A DNA stretch of 64,000 nucleotides from Entomortierella parvispora (GCA_963573315.1 OY752152.1:1223001-1287000); one strand, 5' to 3'; shown: positions 35,301-46,318, counted from the stretch's first letter. Notes: generated from the letters alone by a model not told the origin. Numbers and translations are program-made.

Positions 35301-36042
35301 ACCCTCCAAGATTGACGTCTGGATTCGGGTAGCTTTGACGACGGTGGAGAGGGAGGTGGTGCTGGGGATGCATGGTGTGATTCGAGTTGCTATCCAAACT
35401 AAGCCGATGGTTGTTTGCAACATGCCGAAGTGGACGAAGAGGGCGAATGGCCATCGGTGAGTGGACCAGAGTTGGAGCCACAGATGACCCTTTAAACTTC
35501 TCCGTGGTGACCACACCTGATCCCGCCACCGCATGCTGTGAGATTTGAGGAGAAGAATGAGCAAAAGTCGGGATACTCGACCGCTTGAAAGCTCCCGCTC
35601 CTTCCATTCCGACTTCTGCCTTTGTTCTTGAATTTGTCCCGTCACTCTTGAGAGCGGTCGGTAGGTTTTCCTGTTCAGATGGGCAAAGACAAACGGTCTC
35701 TTCCATTTTCCTCACTTGTGCAATGTCTTGCTCAATCACCTGGATCATACTTCTCGGATGAGCATGTATCCAATCGCCCGAGTGGGATACGCCCGAACAG
35801 GCCAGAGAGCGGTGGACCCGAACCCGGCGATCGTTCAGGACAAGGTAGAGAACGTTAGGGAACGTTTTGAGAATATCTTGCATCTTGACGTATTGAGTTG
35901 GTATTTCGGGCCCCATAGGGGCTTCTATTGGGAGGTCGTGAAATTCACTTGCAAGGCTGACAGGATCAACGCTTAAAAAACGCTGCTTCCCAGGCACGAA
36001 TTCCATGGGTTGTTGACCTTCAGGCATGGATTTGGAGTACAT
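32305..36042 (-). CDS. 1245-aa protein with leucine-rich C-terminal region and acidic repeats
   Basis: One open frame of 1245 aa. The N-terminus (~1-110) contains IPTQYVKMQDILKTFPNVLY and may be a folded domain that I do not recognise. A disordered region rich in Pro and His follows, then a coiled coil near residues 305-380 (RQELNADRVQLRQEIMEERD), Lys/Ser-rich stretches, and a strongly acidic region with a six-residue repeat (DQEPEG type). The last ~400 residues resemble irregular leucine-rich repeats of the F-box/RNI type (NLLDLQIKWDFNHSDMEEFA, LTHLMLRHFTDFL, LEWLDLSFSNIG). No F-box is visible at the N-terminus. Function is unknown; recognition of partners through the repeats is only a suggestion. 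Confidence 0.75.
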   Translation of the reverse strand: MYSKSMPEGQQPMEFVPGKQRFLSVDPVSLASEFHDLPIEAPMGPEIPTQYVKMQDILKTFPNVLYLVLNDRRVRVHRSLACSGVSHSGDWIHAHPRSMIQVIEQDIAQVRKMEETVCLCPSEQENLPTALKSDGTNSRTKAEVGMEGAGAFKRSSIPTFAHSSPQISQHAVAGSGVVTTEKFKGSSVAPTLVHSPMAIRPLRPLRHVANNHRLSLDSNSNHTMHPQHHLPLHRRQSYPNPDVNLGGYNSGLGHTSVQRSFIGFCPGPSLNPTPGPPTPRLIPRPAPFLPMQAPPPSARHWPMGAAEMPASFWIQFRQELNADRVQLRQEIMEERDRYRQQMEAQMNQVHLTVNTNHERVLQAMDGHVQQICKDIGTSTEDLTRKINAVEVMPDWFENWLTVWYDYQTDFVKGQRRFNFRQRKLGLPTTTNTTATITTTIHDKDNEKQELIANEADDDDNKAEDGDSDYEDVNNKNHKGKIRLPSRIIVRPPTGPTALQSKRSVPKVAEAPKAPKKKAPIKKSKTSSVAASTVRTTQATSSDQGSASQSDAEDSEWIPSAETTTSESVRSTSGKSSPAVRSTRTRALPLQPKRDATLLTKKRGFETVQDDAMGERSLKRCKTESTQDENSPRPGLPEILIIDSDDVDNEDEDEEEEEKAEEEEDEVDFGDVEDEEDQEPEEDREPEGNLEPEGNQDLKDDQEPKGDQEPEDNQEATTHNDKAINTPTRSRKRPRLPSDSSSSPAPRTSSSSSSTSLSTSTASSSPSSSSPGPSKTLPFKSCSDDEGPPRKKRHLDTSPQSLVKFVKKHGKSNGHRDRDVDIYLHTRDNAHEFYALIDANPRAVNLLDLQIKWDFNHSDMEEFAQCLERSFIRELIIYQPANETVDDGEFAARLLQNKKLTHLMLRHFTDFLQQPELTLPMDLSHLKDIEFTFKTDSLSSPHMNRTREFFRRLSRLERVILRSPPELCQAQLTVLKRILTSIAAEATKSLSSSSSSPRLPSPNLMILFRCCRNIAFRVEVVRATAEFRSIELLHRSLNKAEIQWASLLAIPCCRSIPIIDIQSTVDDTWVQILLQVTASRRTCKTEAPLRELLLNCTHVQSASRVKDLASILHEFRDSLTAVGLTDFRPMAHMSDEPPMDPRLLAPPAAKGTGATRCVMVSGWKAIFSALDWLNLEWLDLSFSNIGHGEINIIIGYLRQIADKGPNRIRKLIIVTDSLSTNRDFQRLTRTVRDNHWGEFVAIKEKK
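33910..34017 (-). repeat. 18-nt tandem repeat coding acidic hexapeptides
   Basis: Six consecutive 18-nt units code variants of Asp-Gln-Glu-Pro-Glu-Gly within the 1245-aa protein, next to long Glu/Asp runs. A seventh, weaker unit may extend to 33892. Confidence 0.8.
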
Positions 36043-36491
36043 GCTTGTTCGTTGTCTGTGGTGTTGGTCAAAGGGTTTTGCTTCCAGATTGTTGATCGTG
36101 TGGGGTAGAATGAAGAGATATGGCGAGTATTCTTTTGATGGTGGTGAGAAGAGCTAGAAAGAGAGAGAAAAAAAAGGAAGTAAAAGAAGAAGGCCAGTAG
36201 GATTCCTAGGAAATTTATACATGTTGGAGGCGCGTCCGCTTGATATTTCCCCCTTCAAAAGCCTTCCGGGCAAAGAGATGAGAGAGGTAACTGTGGTTGT
36301 GGTAAGGAAAAAGAGTGAAAAATACTGAAAGAGCACTTTAGCAACGTGCTTTTTGTGGCTCTGAAAGTGACAATAGAAAAAATATCCTCCTCTTCAACGC
36401 TTCAGTCTCTGAATGCGGGGAATGACGGGCGGAAAGCATGGAAATGATGACCTATTGTGGGTGGATGAGTGTGGTATTCTAATTTGATATT
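36043..36491. other. Intergenic region
   Basis: Between two minus-strand genes: promoter of the 1245-aa protein gene and 3' flank of the F-box gene. AT-rich, with no gene. Confidence 0.45.
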
Positions 36492-38666
36492 TTATTGGAA
36501 AAAAAGACAAAGTATGTCCATGTGTCGGAACCGTGCCCTCAAGCTCCTTTCAATATCACCGTTATCTTGGGACACACTCATGCCAAGTTGCAGTCTTTGA
36601 AGGTGGGGTCGTTCGCCATTGATCCAGCTCACGTCGTGTAATCCTTTGTCTAAAATTATCTCCGAATTTGTAGGGGTCTTGAGGCTCTCACTGCTGCCAT
36701 CGTCGGTCGACCGCTGTGGAGAACTTTCGGGACATCGACCCAGTCCCTTGAAAAGAAGATCCACATCAGAGACGCTGCCATCCAGCATCCAGAAGTCTGT
36801 CAATCTTGGGCAGCAGTGCAAAAACAGATTGACATCCAGAATGAGCGCTTTGGACGCCATGTATTTTAGCCAGTATCCTTGAAGCCGCAACGACCTTAGG
36901 TGGCACGCAAAGCTAACCTTGGCTCGAATACTTTGTCTCAAAACAGAGACGTAAGACTCTGAAGAATTCAACTTTAGGATCTCCTTTACCTCCCTTTCTC
37001 CTGCGTCTTCTTCCGGTTCTTGAGAGTCGCCAAGTTCATCCACTTCGACTTGGGTAGTAGGTGGGTCGAAATCATCATCCATTAGAGCTGCCTTTCTTTC
37101 CAAAGAAGTCATGCCGTTCCTGATGCCTGCGATGAGTACTTGAATAATTGTAGTTCGATGGAAAAGACTCAGGCTCCTGATCTCCTCACAACATGGCCTC
37201 AACAAGAACTGAGCCCAAATATGGTCGCTTTCCTTGTCCACAGAAGGATTCCAATCGGCATGGCTCAGGATCGTTATTCGTTGAAGGCGTAGGTTGGGGG
37301 GAAACTTTAGCGAAAGCGCAATCTGAAGCGCTTCCACATGTCCACCCTCCAGAAAGAGATCGTTGAAACAATGTGGTACTTGATGCTCCTTCAAGGGGAC
37401 CAGATCTGTAAGAGTCTTTAGACGAGTTTTCTGATTGGGAGAACGTAGTCGCAAGAATTTTAGGAAAGGAAATGGCGTCCATTTGTATTCGTCATCTTCC
37501 TGCTCCGCCCCGATCCTCGTGGCGCTGGCATTCCCTGCTCTAGTGGTAGGATGCCTCAGATCACGTTTTCTCATGGGCCAACGCCTGGCAGTGTCTGTGC
37601 TGACCATATCGGTCTGCAGCCAGAACGGGGTGATATTATAGACGGACAGCTGCTCGATATGAGGAAAAGTCTTCACGACCCGTTTCGCCAGTGCATCCTT
37701 GATCAGAAATCTGAAGCCCAAGATTTTTAGATTGGTGATTACTGGCCCATTCTCGTGGGAATCGTCAATGCCGACTTGGACAGGTATCTTGTTGAGCCAT
37801 AGCTCCTTCAGATTGGGGGTCGCCGTTGCCAGGAACCGAACCAGTGAATCCCAACTAACGACGAAGTTTTGCTTATGTAGTGCTGATATATCCAGTAACG
37901 TGAGCTGAGGCAAGATCGGCAGAGTCATTGACGAGAGGGGTGTAGCAGGCGTGACCATGCGAGATAGGACTGGGTGTCGTTCAAGAGAAGGGACGAGTTC
38001 AGGTGTTATCTCAATTGTCTGCGTCGACAAAGAATCCAGTACAGATGCAAGATTGAATGGCGTTCCTAAGACAACGCCTTCCTGCGGTCGAAATCGCAGA
38101 TACAGGAGCTTTAGCCCAATGGCAGACTCTACGTTTTGCGCAAGAAGGTTGTCGTTTCTGACCGATTGTGAGGACAGTTTCATGTCTGTGAAGTAGGTCG
38201 TCATTGTTTCGAGTTTCTCGTTTTGTAAAGCCGCAAGAACATTATCCTTGAGCGCGTCGATGACGAATTCCTTCAACTCGGTCGAGCACTCCTCCCATGA
38301 AAAGGCCAGTCGTAAATCTGTTATATTAGGACATTCCCGCAGGGCTCGTCTCAGGGACTTTGACTCGGTCATGCCGAGGTCAATCTTGTCTGAGCCAAGG
38401 ACTCGAAGGTTGATCCTCTTGAACTCGTAGAGGGGATCCTGAAGGGAATCTTGAAAGCACTCTGTCATACTGACAACACCCACGCTGATCCAGCGAGAAG
38501 GAACGACCACGCGATGGAGAGCTCTACAGACGCTCCTCAGGGACAAGATGGCGGTCTTGGCAAGATATGAAATAATGACATCGGCTAGTTCTGGGACCGA
38601 AAACACGCGGAAGAGGGAACTGGTGAGCGAGAGCGCGACGGTGGTATCCTTGGCTATTGAAGACAT
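36492..38666 (-). CDS. F-box protein with leucine-rich repeats, 724 aa
   Basis: Single frame from an ATG at 38666. Residues ~20-60 form an F-box (FSVPELADVIISYLAKTAIL, then LRSVCRALHRVVVPSRW), which in this family binds Skp1 in an SCF ubiquitin ligase. The rest has irregular leucine-rich repeats with recurring patterns such as CPNITDLRLAF, LTLLDISALHKQNF, TPNLKELWLNKIP, FLKFLRLRSPNQ and HLQRLQLGMS. An acidic insert (QEPEEDAGEREVKE) interrupts them near residue 560. Such proteins are greatly expanded in Mortierella-type fungi, and their substrates are unknown. No introns are needed. It is the larger of the intact F-box genes in the window. Confidence 0.85.
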   Translation of the reverse strand: MSSIAKDTTVALSLTSSLFRVFSVPELADVIISYLAKTAILSLRSVCRALHRVVVPSRWISVGVVSMTECFQDSLQDPLYEFKRINLRVLGSDKIDLGMTESKSLRRALRECPNITDLRLAFSWEECSTELKEFVIDALKDNVLAALQNEKLETMTTYFTDMKLSSQSVRNDNLLAQNVESAIGLKLLYLRFRPQEGVVLGTPFNLASVLDSLSTQTIEITPELVPSLERHPVLSRMVTPATPLSSMTLPILPQLTLLDISALHKQNFVVSWDSLVRFLATATPNLKELWLNKIPVQVGIDDSHENGPVITNLKILGFRFLIKDALAKRVVKTFPHIEQLSVYNITPFWLQTDMVSTDTARRWPMRKRDLRHPTTRAGNASATRIGAEQEDDEYKWTPFPFLKFLRLRSPNQKTRLKTLTDLVPLKEHQVPHCFNDLFLEGGHVEALQIALSLKFPPNLRLQRITILSHADWNPSVDKESDHIWAQFLLRPCCEEIRSLSLFHRTTIIQVLIAGIRNGMTSLERKAALMDDDFDPPTTQVEVDELGDSQEPEEDAGEREVKEILKLNSSESYVSVLRQSIRAKVSFACHLRSLRLQGYWLKYMASKALILDVNLFLHCCPRLTDFWMLDGSVSDVDLLFKGLGRCPESSPQRSTDDGSSESLKTPTNSEIILDKGLHDVSWINGERPHLQRLQLGMSVSQDNGDIERSLRARFRHMDILCLFFQ

Positions 38667-39356
38667 GGTAATGAAAGAAGTGTGGATGCGGTCGGGGAAT
38701 TATGAAGGAAGGCGTGACGAGGTGAAAGAAACAGAAAAAAGAGAAAAAAGAAAAGGGTCGACTGCGGTGCAGAGATGAAGGGGATTTGTTTGTTGAAATG
38801 GGGCTCTGTCTGACTCTTTTTGAGTGATTGGTGGAGGAGGAGGAGGAGGAGGAGGCGTTGAATGCAACGATGAATGGAGGGGCGAACGAATGAATGGACC
38901 ATGTTCTTCGGCGGTGTCCCATGAAACAAAAGAAGCAACCTAGGACAGCCACACGCGTCCTCAGTGGGCCGGTCTATTTCTTTCTCTCCTCAGGGACGGA
39001 AGAAAGAAGAAGAATAAAGTGGAACAAGAAAGGACGTGGCTCCATCGCAAGGCGCTGTGCAACAATGAAGGAAGGAAGGAACGAAGGAACGAAGGAACGA
39101 AGGTGCACAGAAGACAAGAAAGACGCGCGCGCGCGGCAGATTGCAGCGGACTCTTTTTTTTATCTTTTCTTGCTTCTCTTTTGACTGGCTGGCTTAAAAG
39201 GAGAGCCAGAGATCGCCCCCTCCTTCCCCTGCTGGCTTGCTCTGTTCATTCATTCATTCATTCATTCACTTCTTCCTTGCTTGCTTCCTCTCTTTCTTTC
39301 AGAACCAGTCTCACTCCCTCACGCACACACATTCCCTCTTTCGGACACAACTACCC
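38667..39356. other. Divergent promoter region
   Basis: Shared upstream DNA of the F-box gene and ARL2. It holds a GGA repeat (38831-38853), GAAC/GAAG repeats (39065-39103) and a CATT repeat (39247-39268). No gene is seen. Confidence 0.5.
39247..39268 (+). repeat. CATT tetranucleotide repeat
   Basis: Five to six tandem catt units about 90 bases upstream of the ARL2 start codon. Confidence 0.8.
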
Positions 39357-40239
39357 ATGGGTCTGCTCACCATCCTCAAGAAGAACCGTCAGAAAGAAAA
39401 GGAGATTCGCCTCCTCATGCTCGGACTCGACAATGCTGGCAAAACCACCATCCTCAAGAGAATCAATGGCGAGGACATTGACGAGATTGCCCCCACCCTT
39501 GGCTTCAATATCAAAACTCTGGAACACAAAGGGTACACATTCATAAGACACACTTGCCCTGCAAATATTCTTTGTCCTACAAGCAAAAAGTCCCCTGAAC
39601 AATCCTCAATTATTGTTCTTCATTTATCCTTTGCTCTAATACTTTTCCAATTCTATAACCCCCCCCCCCCCTTCTAGGTTCAAGATGAACATTTGGGACG
39701 TAGGCGGACAAAAATCCATTCGATCCTACTGGCGCAACTACTTTGAGCAGACAGACGGACTCGTTTGGGTCGTGGATTCAGCCGATCGATCGAGGTTGGA
39801 AGACTGTAAAAAGGAGCTCCATGAACTCCTTCAAGAAGAGGTGAGTCGTTTGTAATCTCGTCATGGAATAATATTCCCAAAAGAAAGGTCGATGGAATAC
39901 TGATCTCTCGTGTACAATCTCGTAGCGTTTATCTGGAGCTTCCCTTTTAGTATTTGCCAATAAGCAGGATCTTCCTGGAGCATTGACAGACGTTCAGATT
40001 CGAGAGGTACGATTTGACCTTTTGAGCTCGGCAGTCCAAAAGGGTGAATATTCGGGTCGTCATATAGAATACTCATTCTCTTTTTGCTTTTCTCATGTTT
40101 ACAGGCACTTGGCTTGGACGACATCTTGACACATCACTGGGCTATCTTGGGATGCAGTGCCAAAACAGGCGAGCACCTTCTTCAGGGCATGGACTGGGTT
40201 GTTGGCGACATTGGATCGAGAATCTATCTTTTAGAATAA
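39357..40239 (+). CDS. ARL2: ARF-like small GTPase ARL2 (Cin4)
   Basis: Four exons (39357-39532, 39678-39840, 39926-40006, 40105-40239) encode 184 aa. All nucleotide-binding motifs are intact: P-loop GLDNAGKTT (~23-31), switch [10 protein letters not shown], switch [26 protein letters not shown], and the CSAKTGEHL base contact. The N-terminal [16 protein letters not shown] is the amphipathic helix of ARL2. [13 protein letters not shown] and [10 protein letters not shown] fit ARL2 better than ARF1 or ARL3. The family works with tubulin cofactors in alpha/beta-tubulin assembly, and a cofactor C gene lies about 10 kb downstream. Intron 1 ends in an unusual run of 13 C before ttctag. Confidence 0.95.
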
Positions 40240-40416
40240 AGAATGCAATTATACCCGTGACCGACGCCAAGTGAAATCATGTATCTCTATATGATGGTTT
40301 AATAAAATGATTCTGTTGTTCTCAACAGGGAATACCCTGATAGACATCTCGCTGAGTAGGTCGGAGGTTATTTCCTCTCAATCGAGTATCCTAGAAATAT
40401 CTACGAGCGTTCCTCT

Positions 40417-41502
40417 TTAGCGTCTCTCGACAACAACCTTGAGCTCTACCGTTCCCAAATCACCAAGGTCCACTCTTGCCCACGAGTCACCAATGGACTT
40501 GATCTTTGTTCCGTTGACAGTGACCTTATCCACGACAATTCCGTGCTTCTCCTTCAACTCCTTGACCACATCCTCAGCCTGAACAGATCCAAAGATGGTT
40601 TTTGATCCTGGCAAAACCTCGTTCACAGCGCGAGAAAAGGTCAAAGCTGGCAACGCCTGGAGACGGTTACGAAGTTCCTGCAATTGCAAAATACGCTGCT
40701 CCTTCTTGATGGTTTGCTGGTAGACCTATGACATTGCACATATTGGCAAAACGATAGGAAGTCAGTCTCCAACTCCAACCTTTTTTTCTCTAAAGCATCA
40801 TCCCGACTCTCTCTCTCTCTCTATCTCCCTCGCTTATTCAATCCTGCCGAGTTTCGTCCTCTAACTGATGCTTTCTTGCTTCTTTTTCTTACCTTGTTCA
40901 TCTCTTGAGCAGTCTGGGCGGCGTTCTGGTCAGCCTGGACAGCCTCTCTAACGTTTTGTGCGTTCTTGTCAATGTAGTTGGCGAGTCTGAAGGGGTAAAG
41001 TCTGTTTCTCATTCTACCGGCTAATCAAATCCAGAAAAATAGATGACTTAGTCTCCTGGATGCATCATTCTCCATGAGCCACTCTGTTTAGATCCAAAAG
41101 GAGATGGTCTCGTCCTTGCGAATCTTCCGCGTCCTGATGATCGACGTACCGGAAACATTAACAATATCGCCTAAAGGGGTGAAGTCGATGAATAGCACGT
41201 TAGTACCTTGATCAGATCTTGTTGTTTGGAGTTTCAGCCTGTAGACGGGCATGATCTGCTAGAGGTATCAACGGGGCTTCTTACCTGGCTTGCCGAGTCC
41301 CTGGACGTTTGCTCTCAAGGTGACCTCGATCGACTTCCAGCGCTATTAAGACAGAGTATATGGTGTTGAGTCCTTCGTTCTGAATGTTGACCAGCCTCCC
41401 GTGGTTCATGGTTCTTTGGGGTCATGGGTTGGCCGGTACCTTGACGACATGTGTGGCTGATCTAATGGTTCCTGTAAGTGATGACCTGCTTGTTGAAAAC
41501 AT
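40417..41502 (-). CDS. Mitochondrial large-subunit ribosomal protein bL9m
   Basis: Five exons (41440-41502, 41285-41342, 41150-41170, 40893-41020, 40417-40725) encode 192 aa. The first ~25 residues (MFSTSRSSLTGTIRSATHVV) look like a mitochondrial presequence. The L9 core follows: VTLRANVQGLGKPGDIVNVS, then AGRMRNRLYPFRLANYIDKN, matching the bacterial pattern G-x-x-GDxVxVxxGYxRNxLxPxxxA. A basic helix and a C-terminal L9 domain (VDKVTVNGTKIKSIGDS) complete the protein. It is a structural protein of the mitochondrial ribosome. Exon 3 is only 21 nt and carries DIVNVS. Convergent with ARL2, 177 bases between the stops. Confidence 0.88.
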
Positions 41503-41806
41503 TGTGCTGTAATTGATTCGGTGTGATGAATGTGTCCGAGATGGGTCCGTCTGCGTTCTAGGAATGGAGAGGGAATGTGAATGCGCGAGCTGGACAATGT
41601 GGTCGGAGCAAAAAAAGGTAAACAGTCTGTGACTGCCATTCATTGCCATTCATTGCATGCAAGAATATCAGGCTCCCTTATGAAGTCTGAAGAAACTTTG
41701 ACCTAGCACAAGTCTGCATTGTTTGTTATGGAAGAAGCAATAAAAACGCTGTATATTATGTAATTCTAATGGTAAAAACGGGCAAACTTCAAACCCCTCA
41801 GGTTCT
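41503..41806. other. Short intergenic region
   Basis: Promoter of bL9m and the 3' flank of the TMEM135-like gene. No gene is seen. Confidence 0.45.
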
Positions 41807-43950
41807 TTAATTACGTCCAAAGACACGGGTCAAGACGGTCAGGTAGTGCTTGTTGATCACGCTGGGATCGTTCTGGTAAAGGGTCATCATAACACCCATG
41901 GAGGCACTGAAAAGAGCGATATCACCATGAGGAATGTTCTTGACCAATCCGCGCTTCAGCAACAGCTTCCAGGTAGTCTCCAAAGCACGGGGCAGGCAGT
42001 ACAAGGCCAACTCCATTTGACGGCCAGGTGCCTCAATCAAGACGGCAAAGCCAGAGACAATACCGTTGGCAAGGTAACTGCGACGCAGAAAGAGGTAATG
42101 ACGAGATGATTAGGAGGGTAGCAAAAAATACACTTTCAAACAAAGCAACGCAAGGTCATACAAACTTACACAAGGTTGGATTCCCTCTGAAGGAGCCTAC
42201 GCATCAAGCAAGGAACGTAAAAGGCAGCCAAGACATATACCGTCAAGAACATGACCGACCGGAGGGTCGACTTGACGTAACGGTAGACGGACTGCTTGGG
42301 GTCTGAGGCCAACCTCTTGTGCTGGAACACAAGGGTGACAATTAAATTCAGAGTACCGTACATCTTCAGGGCACGGCCAAACTCGCCCTTGATCGTGTCG
42401 AGGGCGTGCTCGGAGCAAGGGTAAAGAGGGTGCAGGAGTGCACACAGCTGGTAATCATGATGGATGTTGCTGGGTACAAGAGTCGCAATGTTGGGCGAAA
42501 TGTTGTGCGCAATAAAGTCGTGCGATGAGACCCCTTTGGGAATGCAAATGTGCTCGTTACCGGCAGGCAGCGTCTTCAAGTGCTCAAACTGTGTCCTGAA
42601 AGTCTCGACGAGGGGTGGGAACATGGGTCCGAACTTTTGTGGCAATCCAGAGTGCTGCATGATAAAGTTGTAGTACGACCTGGGCATCGCATCCGGCTCA
42701 ATTACGCAAGAATACAAATTGACGGATGCTGTAGCTGACATGAGTGCCGTGGCAGCCGATGCTGTAAGGCCCTTGGCCAAGATGTCGTCCCAACCGGGAC
42801 GGATCACCAACTCCTGCTTCTCTCCTGCAAGTTCGACAGCGTCCCTGAGTGCCAGACGGTTATGGGCTCTCTTGGCGTGGCGGTGTTCGGCCCACTTCTT
42901 CATGCCGTAACTGGATCCAAACTGGATGGATCGAGTGAAAAGGTATAGGGTGAGGGCGGTTCTACGGCTCTTGTTCTTGTCCAAAAGCAAGGTCAGTCCA
43001 GCGACAGATCCAGCGACGAACGCATTGAGTCTATCTCCGTCGTGATCGGGTCTGTAGTAACGCATGGTGCAGAGCACCATCTTGTATGCCGACAAGAATG
43101 ACGACAAGAAAAATGCGAACCCGACGGTATCACTGCCCCCCGCCTTCTTGAAGATACTGGGGCTAGATGACGAAGAGCAGACAGGGTGAGTTATTGTCTG
43201 TCAGTGCCCTGAGATATCTTCGAAAAAGATGGGCTGGCATGTGAAGGTGGTCAGGTGACCAATGAACGGAGGAGGAGCACGTCTCTTTCGTCGCCTGATC
43301 GAGAGGGGGACGGAAAGAGAGCAAGCGGATCGGTCGCCAGAAAGAGCAATTGGTCACCAAAGACACATCCTGCCGTCCTCTTGATGGCCCCCCAAAGATA
43401 AAAGGAGTCACTGCCGTTGTTCAACGCTGTTGTCCAATGATCCAGGATCCACATCCGCATCCGCATCGCACAACGTTATGGAAAAAGGTTTGTCGAAAAG
43501 GCTTACTTTTTGAAGGCTTTACCGGTCAAAGTCGCGGGCAGGACTCCGATCAGATACTTGACCACATAGGCAATCATCCAGGTCTTGAAGAACCCGCGTG
43601 TCACGTTCTGCGTGCAGGTCTTGCCCTCGTGCTTGCACTTGTTCACGCGTTTCTCATTCTGTGTAATCTCCAGATTGAGTCGTTGGAGGTTGTGGCTGGA
43701 ATAAAATAGAGCAAGTTGAAAAAGTCCCTGGTCAGATGGAGAGAAATCACTAATGCTCCCATTGTGGTCCCAACTTTCTTTCATGCACGAGTTTCTTTTT
43801 TTTCTCCTCCTCAAAATACCTGCTGAGTCGCTGCAGGCGCTGCTGAAAGTTGTTGAAACCGGAAATGACTTTTTCGGTCTCCTTGTCCGTCAGGGCCTTG
43901 GACATCAAAGCCGCAATGGCCTCGAGGAAGTTCTCCCAGGCGTTATCCAT
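41807..43950 (-). CDS. TMEM135-like multi-pass membrane protein
   Basis: Four exons (43820-43950, 43507-43695, 42170-43162, 41807-42077), all in phase, encode 527 aa. A short helical N-terminus (MDNAWENFLEAIAALMSKAL) is followed by KCKHEGKTCTQNVTRGFFKT, which corresponds to the N-terminal cysteine motif of TMEM135. Hydrophobic segments follow (YLIGVLPATLTG, LNAFVAGSVAGLTLLLDKNK), as in the Tim17-like half of the family. C-terminal parts contain FIAHNISPNIATL, KMYGTLNLIVTLVFQHKRL and YVLAAFYVPCLMRRLLQR. Known members act in mitochondrial and peroxisomal dynamics and fat metabolism. The exact role here is inference. Introns are 124-344 nt. Confidence 0.85.
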
Positions 43951-46318
43951 CCTGATATCTGAATGGGTGCGTCAGCGTAGAGGGAGGGGAAAGAGCGAAA
44001 ATGGAGATTGTGATGAGAGAATGAGAAAAGTGGAGATGGCGAGTCGAGCAGTCCGTGGGCTTGCTTCGAGAGTCGTCTGCGCGTGATATTTCGGTAGATT
44101 GAGTTCCCGCTCGAGGAGATGGCGGAAGTGGGTGACAGATGAAAATGGACCGAAATGGAACAGTAGCTTTTGGGAGGGGGGGGTTCGCTTCTTCTTCTTT
44201 TCGGGCCGAGGCAAGGGGGTGGGGAGGAGGAGGAGAGGGAAGGAGGGACTACGTTGGAACGCGATAATTGGCGGTCCAGAGAGTAGACTTGTGAAGGAGA
44301 GGGTGTGCAAAAAGAGCGAGAGGGGGAGAGAAAGAGGAAGAGACGGCGGAGGAAAAGACAAGAAGGGGCGCCAGGCGATCAAAGCGGGCGGTAGACCAGT
44401 ACATACATTCATGTGCCCGTCAGTCTGTCAGTTTGTCCTCCCCAAGGAAACTCTCTTTCCCTTTGGCCCAATGGGTCGAGAGATGGTCGCACTTAAGGGG
44501 TGCTTCTTGTTCTTCTACCGCCTTCGTGCTTTGTGTGCAGTCGTTGCCCCTCGAGGTGTCAACGACAGTCGGCGCCAGCAGGAGTACTCTCCTCAATCGC
44601 TTGGTGCCGTAACGGGGTCAGTCCATCTTGCACCACATGGTCTGTTTCTGCTACTCTGCTTCTGCTCTTCTGCGCCATACAGCGACACTGTTGGAGTGAT
44701 GGTTCTATCACGGCTGCTTTTCCTATACCTTGCCAAGGAATTGTTCGGGAGGAATTGTTCGGGAGGAATGAATCCATGTGAGATGCGACAGGTGTGAATG
44801 CTAGAGAACAAGCGCACTCTGCTGCTTATGTTGCTTTGGTGGACCAAGCGAGCGCACAGCTGTTGTTTTCCATGTGTCTGCCAAGACTTGAGTTTCTTGA
44901 AAAAAGAATAGAGGGCATTGCATCGTAGCCGGATTCTCCCTTTCCTACGAAAGTCTTCGGACTACTGACGAATGAACCAGCAGCCTTCTTTTATCACTCG
45001 CATCTCATTGCTCTCATCGTTTCGGCCCAAGATTCCTTTATTGTTTTCACTTCTGCAGAAAGTGTCGGCTCGTTCTCACCCTATCAATCCTGAACACTCG
45101 AAGTAGAACCTTGCCTGCTCTTTGGCTCAAAGAACCAAAAAAAGCACGAGACGGGATCATTCACTTTATAAACTCTTGACGTTTGCTGAAGGCGAGAATC
45201 TCTTGAGGGCGTCATGCTCTCCATCGTCGAGTTCGTGGCGCATGCTAGTCACGTGTTTTCAGGGACGTTCAGTAACGTGTAGACTGACTATTCCTTCCTC
45301 CTTCGTCGCGTCTTCTAGAGGGACCCGGGCCCCAGCTGCTTCTCTCGTTTACTTCATACTACCGCATCGACTCTTGTAATCTTGTAATGCACTCCGCTCA
45401 GCACATATCACTTACTCTCCTTACAACCAACACAACATATAGTACAACACTTGTCAACTGACAAAGAATTGGTGTGCTGACTCGTATCCTTTTTCCTGTC
45501 TTCAGCCCAATACTCCCCACGCTGTGATCAGGGCGCTATTGTCTCAACACCAACATGCCACCGTGTCTCCCATCTCTGACCCATGCATGCCCGCGGGATG
45601 CTCTGTTTGTCTTTTGCTCACCCCCACCTTGCGTAGAGTGCCTTTTGCGTTCCGGTTTTTCCTGTTCTTTGTGCCATGCTTACCGGGTTTGGGGATCCCG
45701 AGTCAAGACAAAAAAGGCCAGGCCAGACCAAGCCGAAGGTCGACTTTCATTCTCGTGCAAGCTGCTGTGAAGAGAGGAAGTGAGAAGGACTCGGGCGCGG
45801 TCCATAGTTGGATCTGATAAGAGCAGCAAGACAATGGCAACATGAGAGAGTTTTGTTTGAGTGAAAAAGTGATTTCTGGCCAATCGGAGAATTTCTTTTC
45901 ATTGAATTTTTTTTTTTTTGTTTTCTGTCGCCGCCCTGCACAGAGAGGAAAGGCGCCATTCTGTACCTTCTTTGCTTCTTCTAGAACAAAGGCAATGCAC
46001 CCCGCCCTTTGCTGACGAGCTCGTCAGGAATGACTTTTTGCCTTGATCGGGGCACGAAGAGGCCGCGGCCTGACTCTATAAAGACCAGGGGCGCCAGCGC
46101 ACTCTTGCCGCTTTTTTCTTCTCACACTCTCCTCATCTTCTCCTGACACTCTTCCACCCCCACCTCCAAGAACCCTGTACCCCTTTCCACCTTCTCATTC
46201 TCGTAAGAGCTCAACTCTGCCTTTTCCGAATACCGAGAACAAACAAAAGCCTAGTCGGTTCATTGAGATTAACAATCTCTCATTCCTTGCCATCCCTTCA
46301 TTCGTAGAATCTACCACA
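43951..46318. other. Divergent intergenic region
   Basis: About 2.4 kb between TMEM135-like (minus) and heme oxygenase (plus). The longest frame (44099-44797, plus) is low-complexity and starts with GTG. A 14-bp direct repeat lies near 44740-44767. No gene is recognised. Confidence 0.45.
46077..46083 (+). promoter_or_regulatory. Possible TATA box of the heme oxygenase gene
   Basis: TATAAAG about 235 bases upstream of the ATG, followed by a CT-rich leader. The long distance would imply a long 5' leader. Confidence 0.35.

Noticed and set aside
44740-44767. 14-bp direct repeat in the long intergenic region
   Set aside because: A single short slippage-type repeat with no further structure around it.
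44099-44797. 232-codon plus-strand frame between TMEM135-like and heme oxygenase
   Set aside because: It begins at GTG, is low-complexity and has no family features, splice support or domain.
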